In this document: piece after piece, positions 19,318-27,859 of the stretch
Layout: every line of letters begins with the position of its first letter
Position numbering within the stretch: the first letter of the stretch is position 1
NCBI GenBank assembly: GCA_002700095.1
Contig: PACL01000033.1
Location: forward strand, 1 to 64,000
Origin: Fulvimarina sp.
GTDB lineage: Bacteria; Pseudomonadota; Alphaproteobacteria; Rhizobiales; Rhizobiaceae
Length of the DNA stretch: 64,000 nt
Direction: 5' to 3'
Translations under genes and position numbers: made by a program
The notes under the pieces: model-generated
The model's database searches: none
What the model was told of the DNA's origin: nothing
Seen by the model: the letters and a program-made list of their open reading frames with translations, nothing else

Positions 19318-20094
19318 ATGATCAATCTCAAAAAGCGGCGGAGCGGGACCGACATGCGTCCGTTGCCGGCTTCTTCACCTCACCAAGGCAGCCTCGCTCA
19401 CGTCGGCAGCAAGGTCCATCGCCGCGCCTTTCTGATCGGAGCGGCCACCGTCGCCCTCTCGGGCTGCGTCGGCACGCCGACACCGGCGCCCATCATCGTT
19501 CCCGAACCGGAACCGGAGCCAATTCGTCCTGCGATGTACCAGGCTCTGCCGAATGAACGCTTTCCGATCCCGGCCGTCAACGTCAGGAAGCTCGAGCCGC
19601 ATCTCTGGCGGCAGGTCGTCGACTACCCGACGCAGGAGCGCGTCGGAACGCTGGTCGTCGACACACCCGCCAAATATCTCTATCTGGTAAGGGAAGGCGG
19701 AAAAGCCATGCGTTACGGGATTGGCGTCGGCCGCGACGGCTTCTCCTGGTCGGGACGTGCGGTCATCGCCTACAAGCGCAAATGGCCGACCTGGACTCCG
19801 CCTGCCGAGATGATCGAGCGGCAGCCCGAGCTGGCGCCTTACAGTGCCGCCAATGGGGGCATGCCGCCGAGCCTCGACAATCCCCTGGGCGCTCGGGCGC
19901 TCTACATCTTCCAGGACGGGCGGGACACCCTCTACCGCGTTCACGGGACCAATCAGGCATGGTCGATCGGACGGGCCGTGTCCTCGGGCTGTATCCGGCT
20001 TTTGAACCAGGACGTCATCGACCTTTACGGCCGTGTCCCGGACGGCACACCGATCGTGGTCATTCCCGATCAATCGACGGCGATTTCGACATAG
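19318..20094 (+). CDS. L,D-transpeptidase lipoprotein (YkuD domain)
   Basis: 258 aa. Twin-arginine-like HRRAFLIGAATVALSGC ends in a lipobox (Cys50), so a Tat-exported lipoprotein is possible. After a Pro/Glu linker the YkuD domain carries VHGTNQAWSIGRAVSSGCIR with the catalytic His and Cys. Makes 3-3 peptidoglycan crosslinks or anchors proteins to the wall. GAGGAAA lies before the ATG. Domain similarity to the protein at 7426 is high in the catalytic half. Confidence 0.9.
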   Translation: MINLKKRRSGTDMRPLPASSPHQGSLAHVGSKVHRRAFLIGAATVALSGCVGTPTPAPIIVPEPEPEPIRPAMYQALPNERFPIPAVNVRKLEPHLWRQVVDYPTQERVGTLVVDTPAKYLYLVREGGKAMRYGIGVGRDGFSWSGRAVIAYKRKWPTWTPPAEMIERQPELAPYSAANGGMPPSLDNPLGARALYIFQDGRDTLYRVHGTNQAWSIGRAVSSGCIRLLNQDVIDLYGRVPDGTPIVVIPDQSTAIST

Positions 20095-20173
20095 CTTGCA
20101 GCAAGCCCGGCCTAGCGGGATCCGCTTAGGCCGGCTCACCGGCGCCGGCCCCTTCAGACTTCCTGTTCCGGGA

Positions 20174-20425
20174 TCAGGTCCCGCTTTGGGACAGACGATC
20201 GCCTGCCGACGACCGGAGATAGGCGACGGGCGCGAGCACCGCGAGGAATATCGCCCAGCCCGCGACGGCCAATTGAAGAAGGGCCGGAGAGGCGTTGCCG
20301 AGGCCGAAGATGGTCTCCACAAGCTTCAGCGTGAGGAAACCGGTCGTGACGCCGAGGAGGAGGCCAAGAACGGCGTAGACGAAGGCATATATGCCAATCA
20401 CCAGATTGTGCAGGGCTCGTCTCAT
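20174..20425 (-). CDS. Small two-helix membrane protein under MerR operator 3
   Basis: 83 aa with two transmembrane helices (IGIYAFVYAVLGLLLGVTTGF-like, and LQLAVAGWAIFLAVLAPVAY) and a short charged tail. No family recognised. It lies directly downstream of a MerR-type promoter (20460-20490), which argues that it is a real, metal-induced gene, perhaps a helper of an exporter. Confidence 0.6.
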   Translation of the reverse strand: MRRALHNLVIGIYAFVYAVLGLLLGVTTGFLTLKLVETIFGLGNASPALLQLAVAGWAIFLAVLAPVAYLRSSAGDRLSQSGT

Positions 20426-20459
20426 CAGCGCCTTCCATCGAGAAGATCCATGAAGGAGG

Positions 20460-20490
20460 CCGATAGTTCCTCCAGCCGCTGTAGGAGCAA
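20460..20490 (-). promoter_or_regulatory. MerR-type operator/promoter (operator 3)
   Basis: On the minus strand TTGCTC (20490-20485), 19 bp with the dyad CTACAG-CGG-CTGGAG, then TATCGG (20465-20460). It points at the 83-aa membrane protein gene and differs by only a few bases from operators 1 and 2. Confidence 0.7.
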
Positions 20491-20515
20491 GCGATATTCC
20501 GGGGCTGCGCCGGAC

Positions 20516-20950
20516 TCAAGCGTCGGTCAGGTGGTGCTGACACTGGGAGTGGTCGGCCAGCGTCTGGATGACGCGGCAGTTACAGACCCGGCCGTGTCCG
20601 CATTCATCGATCATTCGCTGGAGCTCCTTGCGGAGCAGGTTCAACTGGTTGATCCGGCGATCCACGCCCTTCATGTGATGACGGGCGATCCGATCGGCCT
20701 CCTGGCAGGAGGCGTTGGGCCTTTTGGCCATGCTCAAGAGGCCCCGGATGTCCTCGATCTCGAAGCCGAGCTCGCGCGCATGCCGGATGAAGGTGATACG
20801 CTCGATCTCCTCTTCCCGGTACTGGCGACGGTTTCCCTCCGTTCGGATCGGAGGTGAGATCAGTCCGATGCCCTCATAGAACCTGATGGTCGTGACCTTC
20901 ACGCCGCTGCGCTGTGAGGCTTCGCCGATGGAATATCCACGTTTAGCCAT
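20516..20950 (-). CDS. MerR-family metal-sensing activator (ZntR/PbrR/CadR-like)
   Basis: 144 aa. Winged helix at residues 5-70 (YSIGEASQRSGVKVTTIRFY, then EEEIERITFIRHARELGF), a dimer helix, and cysteines 82, 117, 123, 125 and 137, the first three near the ligand positions of ZntR (79, 114, 124). It would bind operator dyads and, with Zn, Cd or Pb, realign the long-spacer promoters. Three matching operators lie in this window: before the P-type ATPase, before this gene's divergent neighbour, and before the 83-aa membrane protein. The ATG at 20950 lies 8 bp from operator 2, so autoregulation is likely. Confidence 0.9.
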   Translation of the reverse strand: MAKRGYSIGEASQRSGVKVTTIRFYEGIGLISPPIRTEGNRRQYREEEIERITFIRHARELGFEIEDIRGLLSMAKRPNASCQEADRIARHHMKGVDRRINQLNLLRKELQRMIDECGHGRVCNCRVIQTLADHSQCQHHLTDA

Positions 20951-20957
20951 TTTTTGC

Positions 20958-20988
20958 TTGCTCCTCTAGTCGCTGGAGGAACTATCGG
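20958..20988 (+). promoter_or_regulatory. MerR-type operator/promoter (operator 2)
   Basis: TTGCTC (20958-20963), 19-bp spacer with dyad CTCTAG-TCG-CTGGAG, TATCGG (20983-20988). Lies between the merR-type gene and the rightward acyltransferase-dsbA unit, so it could drive the latter and repress or drive the regulator. Confidence 0.72.
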
Positions 20989-21140
20989 CGCGCGAGATAT
21001 TGTGCAAGGAGCTCAGGGATGACTCTCTTCAATTTGGGACGTTCAGTCGCGGTGCGCTCTGCCCATCCCGCCGAGAAAAAGGCCTGCTGGGTCGCAAGCT
21101 GCGCGGCGTTTTCTTCGCCGGCCAAGGGCGAGGAAACCTG

Positions 21141-21935
21141 ATGTCGGCGACCCTCGATGACGCGAAGGCGGCTACGAGGGGCACAAGCGTCGCGCAAACC
21201 CAGCCCGCCTCTCCGGCACGGTACGTCTTCGTCGACGTGTGGCGCGGCTTGGCCATCATCGGCGTCGTCCTCTACCATTTCGGCTGGGACCTGAACTTCT
21301 TCGGCTTCATCTCGCCCGCAGTGATGTTCAGCGGGCCGGTCACGATCTTCGCCCGCGCCCTTGCCGGCTCCTTCATGTTTCTCGCCGGCGTCAGCCTGGT
21401 CCTGGCCCACGAGAGCAACGTTCGCTGGCGCAAGTTTCTTGTACGTCTTGCCAAGCTCGTCGCGGCCGCCGCCGCGATCTCGATCATCACCTATGTCCTG
21501 TTCCCCGAAGGGTTCATCTATTTCGGGATCCTCCATGCGATCGCGCTGGCCTCGGTGCTCGGACTTGCCTTCCTGCCGCTTCCGACAGGGCTGATCTTGC
21601 TTGCCGCCCTGGTGATGCTCGCGGCGCCCTTCTTCTTTGAGACATCCACCTTCGACACCCGAATCCTCGCCTGGATCGGCTTTGCCGCAAATCCGCCAAT
21701 GGCGAACGACTTCGTTCCCGTGTTCCCGTGGTTCGGCGTCACGCTCGCCGGGATGGGCTGCACTCGCCTCTTCCTGTCCAGGCAGACGGCAGGACATACA
21801 TCGCAGAAGCCTGCGGAAGGCGCCCTCACCAGGGCACTGGTGTGGATCGGGAAACGAACGCTGCCGATCTACCTGCTTCACCAGCCCCTTCTGTTCGGCG
21901 GTTTCGTCGCTTTCACCCGACTGGCGGCGACCTAG
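21141..21935 (+). CDS. HGSNAT-like/DUF1624 membrane acyltransferase
   Basis: 264 aa, about seven transmembrane helices. FVDVWRGLAIIGVVLYHFGWDL near residue 28-49 and a late TLPIYLLHQPLLF are typical of the heparan-alpha-glucosaminide N-acetyltransferase catalytic family (DUF1624), whose bacterial members acylate unknown envelope glycans. GAGGAAA precedes the ATG at 21141; the in-frame extension to 21000 starts close to the promoter and is unlikely. Downstream of MerR operator 2. Confidence 0.78.
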   Translation: MSATLDDAKAATRGTSVAQTQPASPARYVFVDVWRGLAIIGVVLYHFGWDLNFFGFISPAVMFSGPVTIFARALAGSFMFLAGVSLVLAHESNVRWRKFLVRLAKLVAAAAAISIITYVLFPEGFIYFGILHAIALASVLGLAFLPLPTGLILLAALVMLAAPFFFETSTFDTRILAWIGFAANPPMANDFVPVFPWFGVTLAGMGCTRLFLSRQTAGHTSQKPAEGALTRALVWIGKRTLPIYLLHQPLLFGGFVAFTRLAAT

Positions 21936-21977
21936 TTTGCCGAAGCCAACACCCATCCTCAACCACGGAGATCAGCA

Positions 21978-22745
21978 GTGATCGGGATCATCAAGCACAG
22001 TCGTCAGATAGTCGTGCCCTCACGAGCATCCTGCAAGTTGAGAGGGCGCGGCCCAGGCCTTCTTCTTCTCGCCCTGCTCGGATGCTCGGCGATTGGAGCC
22101 ACGAGCGCGGCAGCACAATCGGCAGCCGAAGCACAAACTGGACAGACGGCCGAGTCATCGGCAGCCGTAGGCGTCGAGGCGCCGGAGCCCGCCGGGTCTG
22201 TGGACGTCGCCGAGCTCATGGCCGAGGGCCCGCTGCCGGATATCGTGATCGGGGATCCGAACGCGCCCGTGACGATCGTGGAATACGCCTCGATGACCTG
22301 CGGCCACTGCGCCAATTTCCACGAGAGCAGCTATCCTGTGATCAAGAAGGACTACATCGACACCGGCAAGGCGAAGCTGATCATCCGCGAGTTCCCCTTC
22401 GATCCACGCGCCCTTGCCGCCTTCATGCTGGCGCGCTGCACGGGCGACGACGAGAAGCGCACGGCGATGATCGACGTTCTCTTCGACCAGCAGGACCAGT
22501 GGGCGCGGGCTGAGAACGCCTCCGCCGCGCTCCTGAACATCGCCAAGCTCGCTGGCTTCACCCAGGAGAGCTTCACCGCCTGCCTGAACAATAAGGAGCT
22601 CCAACAGCAGATCGTCGAGACGCAGGAGCGCGGGCAGCAGGAATTCGGCGTCGACGCGACGCCCACCTTCTTCATCAACGGCGACAAATATGCAGGCTCG
22701 CTTCCCGCCGACCAGATGGCCGCGATCATTGAGGAAAAGCCATAG
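21978..22745 (+). CDS. DsbA-family thiol:disulfide oxidoreductase
   Basis: 255 aa beginning with GTG at 21978. Signal segment (LLLLALLGCSAIGATSAAA), variable linker, then a BdbD/ScsC-type thioredoxin fold: Cys108-Gly-His-Cys111 in ASMTCGHCANFHE and the cis-Pro loop VDATPTFFING. Introduces disulfides into exported proteins. Follows the acyltransferase by 42 bp, probably in the same MerR-driven unit. Several disulfide-dependent partners (SCO, EipB, DUF411) are encoded nearby. Confidence 0.9.
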   Translation: MIGIIKHSRQIVVPSRASCKLRGRGPGLLLLALLGCSAIGATSAAAQSAAEAQTGQTAESSAAVGVEAPEPAGSVDVAELMAEGPLPDIVIGDPNAPVTIVEYASMTCGHCANFHESSYPVIKKDYIDTGKAKLIIREFPFDPRALAAFMLARCTGDDEKRTAMIDVLFDQQDQWARAENASAALLNIAKLAGFTQESFTACLNNKELQQQIVETQERGQQEFGVDATPTFFINGDKYAGSLPADQMAAIIEEKP

Positions 22746-22858
22746 AGAGCGGCAACGCGAATTGCGGAGGACTTGCGCTGGCACAGCTAAATGATACGCG
22801 GCCCGCGGGCGAAGGTCAGGCACTGGCCAAACTAGGCAAGCGTCTTGCGACCAGCATC

Positions 22859-23839
22859 GTGGCTCTCGGTGCCATGGTGCTGTCGCCACGATTTGCCGAG
22901 GCGCATGCGGCCAATCCGCCGGAGGGTCCCGCCGATCTGTGGGCGGCCTGGACGTTGGATCCGATCGTCTTGGTTGGCTTTGTAGCAATCGTCGCCGGAT
23001 ATGCGCTTGGGGTCGGAAAGCTGTGGCGCCGGGCCGGGGCCGGTCGCGGGATCGCCCCGTCGGGGGTTGCAAGCTTCACGGCGGGCATGGCGGCCTTTTC
23101 TGTCGCGATGGTCTGGCCTCTCGACGCGCTCGGCGAGATCCTGTTCTCGGCGCATATGGCCCAGCACATCGTCCTGACCGCTGTCGTTCCGCCCCTCCTC
23201 TGGCTCGGGCGGCCCGTGATCCTGCTTTGGAGCGTTCCGAGGCAGCTTCGCAGCCATGTCGGTGCGTGGCTCCGGATCCGGCCGGTTCGCACGCTCTGGA
23301 CCTGGATGACCCTGCCGCTTCCAGCCTTCCTCCTGGAAGGAGCTATCTTGTGGGGCTGGCATGCTCCGGGCGCCATTGCGGCGGCTCTTGAAAACGAGGC
23401 GGTCCATGCCGCCATGCACCTCAGCTTCCTGGTGGGCGGCTTGTTGTTCTGGCACGCGCTGGCCCATGCGGGCCGGAGGCGGGGGACCGGATATGCCGAG
23501 ACGGCCGCGCTGTCGTTCTTGACCATGATGCACACCGGCCTTCTCGGTGCACTCCTCACCTTCACGCCGAGACCGCTCTATTTGGCCTATGGCGACAGCC
23601 CCCTGGCATGGGGCCTGACGCCGCTCGAGGATCAGCAAATTGCCGGTATCATCATGTGGGTGATCTGCGGCACGATCTATATCGTGGCTGGGGTTCTCCT
23701 TCTCGCCGCTTGGCTAGGCCAGATCGAGCGGCAAAACGTCTCAGCTCCGTCATTTCTAAGCGAGTATGAGTCCGCACGTCCGGCCCTGCGCCTGGCCCGC
23801 TCGGACGTCCGCCCCTACCCAAAATCGGAACCGGGCTGA
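22859..23839 (+). CDS. ctaG: Cytochrome c oxidase assembly protein, CtaG (caa3) type
   Basis: 326 aa, seven or more helices, matching the caa3_CtaG family: MAQHIVLTAVVPPLLWLGRP, GWHAPG and TMMHTGLLGALLTF with conserved His residues. These proteins support copper insertion into subunit I of cytochrome oxidase or copper import. The GTG at 22859 is the only plausible start in frame; residues before it would extend the signal-like segment but lack a start codon. Fits with the SCO and PCuAC genes at 16-17 kb. Confidence 0.85.
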   Translation: MALGAMVLSPRFAEAHAANPPEGPADLWAAWTLDPIVLVGFVAIVAGYALGVGKLWRRAGAGRGIAPSGVASFTAGMAAFSVAMVWPLDALGEILFSAHMAQHIVLTAVVPPLLWLGRPVILLWSVPRQLRSHVGAWLRIRPVRTLWTWMTLPLPAFLLEGAILWGWHAPGAIAAALENEAVHAAMHLSFLVGGLLFWHALAHAGRRRGTGYAETAALSFLTMMHTGLLGALLTFTPRPLYLAYGDSPLAWGLTPLEDQQIAGIIMWVICGTIYIVAGVLLLAAWLGQIERQNVSAPSFLSEYESARPALRLARSDVRPYPKSEPG

Positions 23840-23888
23840 ACAAGGTCCCTTCCATTTGTCATCCCGGATCACGAGCGGAATGAGGCCC

Positions 23889-24791
23889 ATGCACGACCAC
23901 TCCGAAAACAATGCCGAAGGCCGAGGCAAGCGCCTGCTAATCGCGGTTGCGCTCAATGTCGGCATCACCGTGGCGCAGATCGTCGGCGGCCTGATCTCCG
24001 GTAGCCTCTCCGTGCTCGCAGACGCGGCCCACAACGCCAGCGATGCCGCAACCCTCGGGATCTCCTATGGCGCCTGGCGTCTGTCGAGACGCAAGGCCGA
24101 TGAGAGGCGCACCTTCGGCTATAAGCGTGCCGAGACGGTCGGGGCGTTGATCAACCTCACGACGCTCTTCGTGATCGCGCTGTACCTGCTCTACGAGGCC
24201 ATCAACCGGTTCTTCAACCCTCAGGAGGTCGGTGGCTGGGTCATGATCATCGTCGGCGCGATCGCCGCCGTCGAGGACGGCCTGTCCGTGTGGGTGCTCT
24301 CGAAGGACCAGGGCAGCCTCAACATGAAGAGCGCCTTCCTGCACATGATCGCTGACACCATGGCGACGGTCGGCGTGATCATCGGCGGCGTTCTCATCCT
24401 TCTCTTCGACATCAAGTGGGTTGACCCGCTGATCACCGCCCTGATCGCCGTCTACATCTTCATTCACGGCTATCACGAGATCCGCAAGACCATCAGTGTA
24501 CTCATGGAAAGCGCCCCGAAGGACTTCGACTTCGACGGGATGATCCGGGATGTGAAGAGCGTGGACGGCGTAGAGGACATTCATCACGTCCATGTTTGGC
24601 GTCCCGATGAGGAGCGCCTCGCCTTGGAAGCCCATATCGCGACCAAAGAGCGAGATCTCGCCAAAGTCGACGAGCTGAGGCATCGGATCAAGCGCTTGCT
24701 GCAAGAGCGTTTCAAGATCGACCATGCGACGCTCGAGGTCGAATTCGCTGATGCTATCGATCACGACCGCGCGGTTATTCGGCAGGAGTGA
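23889..24791 (+). CDS. Cation diffusion facilitator, ZitB/CzcD type
   Basis: 300 aa from ATG 23889. Six helices with the metal-site pairs ADAAHNASDAATL (TM2) and HMIADTMATVGV (TM5), then the cytosolic dimer domain ending HATLEVEFAD. The HNASD and HMIAD signatures mark the Zn-CDF group, which exports Zn2+ or Cd2+ from cytosol to periplasm. Complete, unlike the CDF fragment at 4569. Upstream in-frame ATGs overlap the ctaG end and are less likely. Confidence 0.92.
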   Translation: MHDHSENNAEGRGKRLLIAVALNVGITVAQIVGGLISGSLSVLADAAHNASDAATLGISYGAWRLSRRKADERRTFGYKRAETVGALINLTTLFVIALYLLYEAINRFFNPQEVGGWVMIIVGAIAAVEDGLSVWVLSKDQGSLNMKSAFLHMIADTMATVGVIIGGVLILLFDIKWVDPLITALIAVYIFIHGYHEIRKTISVLMESAPKDFDFDGMIRDVKSVDGVEDIHHVHVWRPDEERLALEAHIATKERDLAKVDELRHRIKRLLQERFKIDHATLEVEFADAIDHDRAVIRQE

Positions 24792-24869
24792 GAAGATGCG
24801 AGGAGAGCGACAGGCACTGACCATTCTTCCGCCGCCCAGGCGATCAGAAGTGTTACTGAGGAGAAGCGC

Positions 24870-25589
24870 ATGAGCGGCTTGCTCGCAGTTCTCGGCTTTG
24901 CGCTCCTGCCGGCGCTCGGCAATTTCGGAGGCGGCCTCCTGGCCGAGTTCATCCGAACCTCACCGCGTGCCCTGAGCTGGGCGCTGCACGCGGCCGCCGG
25001 CATCGTCATTGCGGTCGTCGCGGTCGAGATCATGCCGGAGGCGATTTCCAAGGTCCCGGGCTGGGGCCTCACGGTGTCGTTCCTGCTCGGCGGGGCCTTC
25101 TACATGGCCGTGGACTGGGTCGTCGGCCGCGTCCAGGGCGCCGGCGGCTCGGGCATGTGGATGATCTATTTCGCCGTCTGCATGGACCTTTTCAGCGACG
25201 GGCTGCTGATCGGGGCGGGCTCCGCTGCATCATCGAGCCTGGCCTTGGTCTTGGCGCTCGGCCAGCTTCTGGCCGACGTCCCCGAAGGGTTCGCCGCGAT
25301 GGTCAATTTCAAGGGGAAGAATGTCCCGCGGACCAGGCGCCTCTTACTTTCCGTGTCCTTCGCGGTGCCGGTCCTTCTGGCTGCTACGCTGGCCTATGTC
25401 CTGCTGCGCGGCCGCAGCGAATCCCTGCAGATGGCCGCCATCGTCTTCACGGCTGCACCGCTCGTGCTGGCGGCCGTGGAGGACATGATTACGGAAGCCC
25501 ATGAGAGCGCAGAGGATAGCAAGATCTCGATTATGGCCTTTCTCGGCGGCTTCGCCCTGTTTACCTTAGTCTCCACCTCACTTGGATGA
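24870..25589 (+). CDS. ZIP-family divalent metal transporter
   Basis: 239 aa, eight helices, with LGNFGGGLLAEF, HAAAGIVIAVVAVEIMPEA in TM4 (His and Glu ligands) and DLFSDGLLIGAG plus LADVPEGFAAM in TM5. Strong AGGAGA before the ATG. ZIP proteins generally import Zn2+/Fe2+/Mn2+, though the gene sits beside an exporter; some family members work in export or vacuolar-like roles. Close paralog of the broken copy at 2303-3031. Confidence 0.9.
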   Translation: MSGLLAVLGFALLPALGNFGGGLLAEFIRTSPRALSWALHAAAGIVIAVVAVEIMPEAISKVPGWGLTVSFLLGGAFYMAVDWVVGRVQGAGGSGMWMIYFAVCMDLFSDGLLIGAGSAASSSLALVLALGQLLADVPEGFAAMVNFKGKNVPRTRRLLLSVSFAVPVLLAATLAYVLLRGRSESLQMAAIVFTAAPLVLAAVEDMITEAHESAEDSKISIMAFLGGFALFTLVSTSLG

Positions 25590-25697
25590 TCATGGAATGA
25601 ATTCTGGCTCGCGCTAGAGACCGAGCATCACAATCAGTCTAGGGAAGGAAAATCAGCTGTTGAATATGATCGAGACGATGCGTCGAGAGCGTCGGCG

Positions 25698-26186
25698 ATG
25701 ACCGGAAGCGTGGGGTCGACGGCAGCCGGGGAGAAACCGGACGGCGCGGAAGTTCCGGCCGAAGCGACGACAAGTGGTTCATGGCTAGCGTTGTTCGCGG
25801 CATGGCTGATCGCGCTCGGCTCGACACTCGGGGCATTGTTCGTCGGTGAGGTGATGGGGCAAGTGCCTTGCAACCTTTGTTGGCACCAGCGAGCCTTCAT
25901 GTTCCCGCTGGCGGTTATCCTGGCCATTGCGGCGTTCCGTGGCGACACAAGCATATGGCGCTACGCCTTCCCTATCGCGGTGATCGGAGGTCTGATTGCC
26001 GGCTTCCACGGCCTGATCTATCTCGGCGTTATGCCGGAGGCGATCGAACCTTGCAGACAGGGGCCTTCTTGTGCGAGCGCCGATATGACAGTCCTCAGCG
26101 GTTTACCGCTTCCGCTTCTCTCGTTCGCGGCATTCGCGCTCATCGCTACGTTTCTCCTACTTTCGCGCAGGCCTTATCGCCCATGA
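25698..26186 (+). CDS. DsbB/BdbC-type disulfide bond formation protein
   Basis: 162 aa, four helices. Periplasmic loop pairs Cys58-x2-Cys61 (VPCNLCWHQR) and the second loop EPCRQGPSCAS fit DsbB, which passes electrons from DsbA to quinone. It overlaps the dsbA-type gene downstream by ATGA, making an oxidase-thioredoxin pair. The start at 25698 leaves a 28-residue cytosolic head; no strong ribosome site is seen. Confidence 0.88.
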   Translation: MTGSVGSTAAGEKPDGAEVPAEATTSGSWLALFAAWLIALGSTLGALFVGEVMGQVPCNLCWHQRAFMFPLAVILAIAAFRGDTSIWRYAFPIAVIGGLIAGFHGLIYLGVMPEAIEPCRQGPSCASADMTVLSGLPLPLLSFAAFALIATFLLLSRRPYRP

Positions 26187-26836
26187 ACCGCCGAACTCTC
26201 GTATCCACGACCGCCCTTCTGGCGGTTGCCGCGTTCGCCGGGTCTGCTGTCCTGTATGGGCGCCAGCGCAGCGCTGAAGCTCTCGCGGCGGCTGGGGGAA
26301 GCCAACTCATCCGCTCTCATTCGCCCGTTATCGGCACGGCGGACGCGCCGGTAACCGTGGTGGAGTTCTTTGATCCCTCTTGCGAGGCGTGCCGAGCCTT
26401 TTATCCGATCATGAAGCAGATCCTGGCCGCCCACCCGGACGATGTTAAGTTGGTCTTGCGCTATACCCCACTTCACGAGGGCTCGGACGAGGTGGTCCGC
26501 ATCGTTGAAGCTGCCCGGCGTCAAAACATGTTTGAAACCGTTCTGGAGGCCCTACTAGCTCGTCAGGCCGAATGGGCGGTCCACGGTGCTCCCGATCTTG
26601 ACAAGGCGTGGAACATCGCCGGAGCCGCCGGCCTCGATATCGACCGCGCCAAGAGAGATGCGGCGTCGCCGGAGATCGCGGAAGTACTCCGGCAGGATGT
26701 TAAGGATATGGAAGCTGCCAAAATCCAAAGAACACCAACCTTTTTCGTCAACGGAAAGCCGCTGACAGAGTTTGGTCCTCAACAGCTCTACGATCTTATC
26801 GTGAGCGAAATCCCAACAAACAACGACGGGTCGTAA
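26183..26836 (+). CDS. DsbA/BdbD-type thiol oxidoreductase
   Basis: 217 aa. N-terminal signal/anchor with NRRTLVSTTALLAVAAFAG, then a thioredoxin fold with Cys67-Glu-Ala-Cys70 in FFDPSCEACRAFYP and cis-Pro loop QRTPTFFVNG. Oxidises exported proteins and is regenerated by the overlapping dsbB-type gene. Distinct from the DsbA at 21978 (CGHC), so two oxidants with different redox dipeptides are present. Confidence 0.9.
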   Translation: MNRRTLVSTTALLAVAAFAGSAVLYGRQRSAEALAAAGGSQLIRSHSPVIGTADAPVTVVEFFDPSCEACRAFYPIMKQILAAHPDDVKLVLRYTPLHEGSDEVVRIVEAARRQNMFETVLEALLARQAEWAVHGAPDLDKAWNIAGAAGLDIDRAKRDAASPEIAEVLRQDVKDMEAAKIQRTPTFFVNGKPLTEFGPQQLYDLIVSEIPTNNDGS

Positions 26837-26904
26837 ATTCGCATTTGTGTGCTTTCGGAGTGTAGGAATTGCCATACATAAGGCCGCATGGGAAAAAGTC
26901 AGCT

Positions 26905-27220
26905 ATGTTGACCTTTTTTGCCTATGCGGGCCCTGCCCTCGCTGAAATTGCTGGATGCTTCGCCTTTTGGGCATGGCTTCGCCTCGACAAGTCGCCTGTG
27001 TGGCTAGTGCCGGGAATATTGTCGCTTACGCTGTTTGCCTACCTGTTGACTCTCGTTGAGAGTGAGGTGGCGGGGCGGACCTATGCGGCCTACGGCGGCG
27101 TTTACATCGTCGCTTCCATCTCTGGCTATGGCTAGCCGAGGGGCACCCTCCGGACTGGTGGGACGTTACGGGCGCGACCGTCTGCATCATGGGCGCAGGG
27201 CTTATCTTGCTCGCCCCCGT
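26905..27220 (+). pseudogene. ynfA: YnfA/UPF0060 small membrane protein, frameshifted
   Basis: From ATG 26905 the frame matches YnfA ([33 protein letters not shown]) and then meets TAG at 27133-27135. Shifting frame near 27115-27122 restores the family C-terminus ([19 protein letters not shown], then MGAGLILLAP) up to 27220, where the resolvase operator begins. A one-base loss therefore inactivated a four-helix small-multidrug-resistance-like protein. The break lies next to an incoming resolvase module. Confidence 0.8.
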
Positions 27221-27221
27221 A

Positions 27222-27295
27222 CATAATTCAAGAATTATGGACAGTTTTGGTTGCGTAGCTCGCTCAATGGGTTACACTGTCCATAAATCATGGAC
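27222..27295. promoter_or_regulatory. Paired palindromes upstream of the resolvase gene
   Basis: CATAATTC-AA-GAATTATG (27222-27239) and GTCCAT-AAATC-ATGGAC (27279-27295, overlapping the start codon) flank a 39-bp gap. This arrangement is compatible with a serine-resolvase res site or an autoregulatory operator. Confidence 0.55.
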
Positions 27296-27859
27296 AAAAG
27301 TACCGCCCCTTCCCGCTCGTTCGGCTATGCCCGTGTCTCGACCGTAGGGCAGACCCTTGAGGCGCAGCTCGAGGAGCTGCACGCCGCTGGCTGCACCACC
27401 GTCTTCCGGGAAAAAGTCTCCGGCGCGAAGGCCGACCGCAAGGAGCTGATGAAGCTCCTCGCCACCCTTGGTCCTGGCGACGAGCTGGTGGTGACGCGCA
27501 TCGACCGCCTGGCCCGTTCGACCTTCGACATGTTCGCCATCGTCAAGCGCATTGTCGATGCCGGCGCGCGGTTTCGGTCACTCGCTCAGCCTTGGGCCGA
27601 CACCGACGACAGCACCGGCCGTCTCATGCTCGCCGTGCTCGGCGGTCTCGCCGACGTCGAGCGGGATCTGATCAAGACGCGCACGGCCGAGGGCCGCGCT
27701 CGCGCCAAGGCGCGCGGGGTGAAGATGGGACGAAGACCAAAACTGACTGCAGCACAAAAGGCCGAAGCCCTTGAACGCCGGGCTAACGGCGAAGCGCATA
27801 CGTCGATCGCGCGCTCGTTCAACGTCAGTCACCAGACCATTGCGAGGCTGCAGCCATGA
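27290..27859 (+). CDS. Serine recombinase/resolvase
   Basis: 189 aa. Catalytic Ser in FGYARVSTVGQTLEAQ (about residue 18), then LDRLAR-like IDRLARSTFDMF and RTAEGRARAKARG linker, and a C-terminal helix-turn-helix (HTSIARSFNVSHQTIARL). Typical of Tn3-type resolvases and plasmid multimer resolution systems or invertases. The overlap (ATGA) with the downstream WGR gene links the two. No Tn3 transposase is nearby, so it may be a remnant or a plasmid resolution gene. Confidence 0.9.
   Translation: MDKSTAPSRSFGYARVSTVGQTLEAQLEELHAAGCTTVFREKVSGAKADRKELMKLLATLGPGDELVVTRIDRLARSTFDMFAIVKRIVDAGARFRSLAQPWADTDDSTGRLMLAVLGGLADVERDLIKTRTAEGRARAKARGVKMGRRPKLTAAQKAEALERRANGEAHTSIARSFNVSHQTIARLQP

Noticed and set aside
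27100..27140. Programmed frameshift in ynfA
   Set aside because: No slippery heptamer or stimulatory structure is apparent; simple base loss next to an inserted module explains it.
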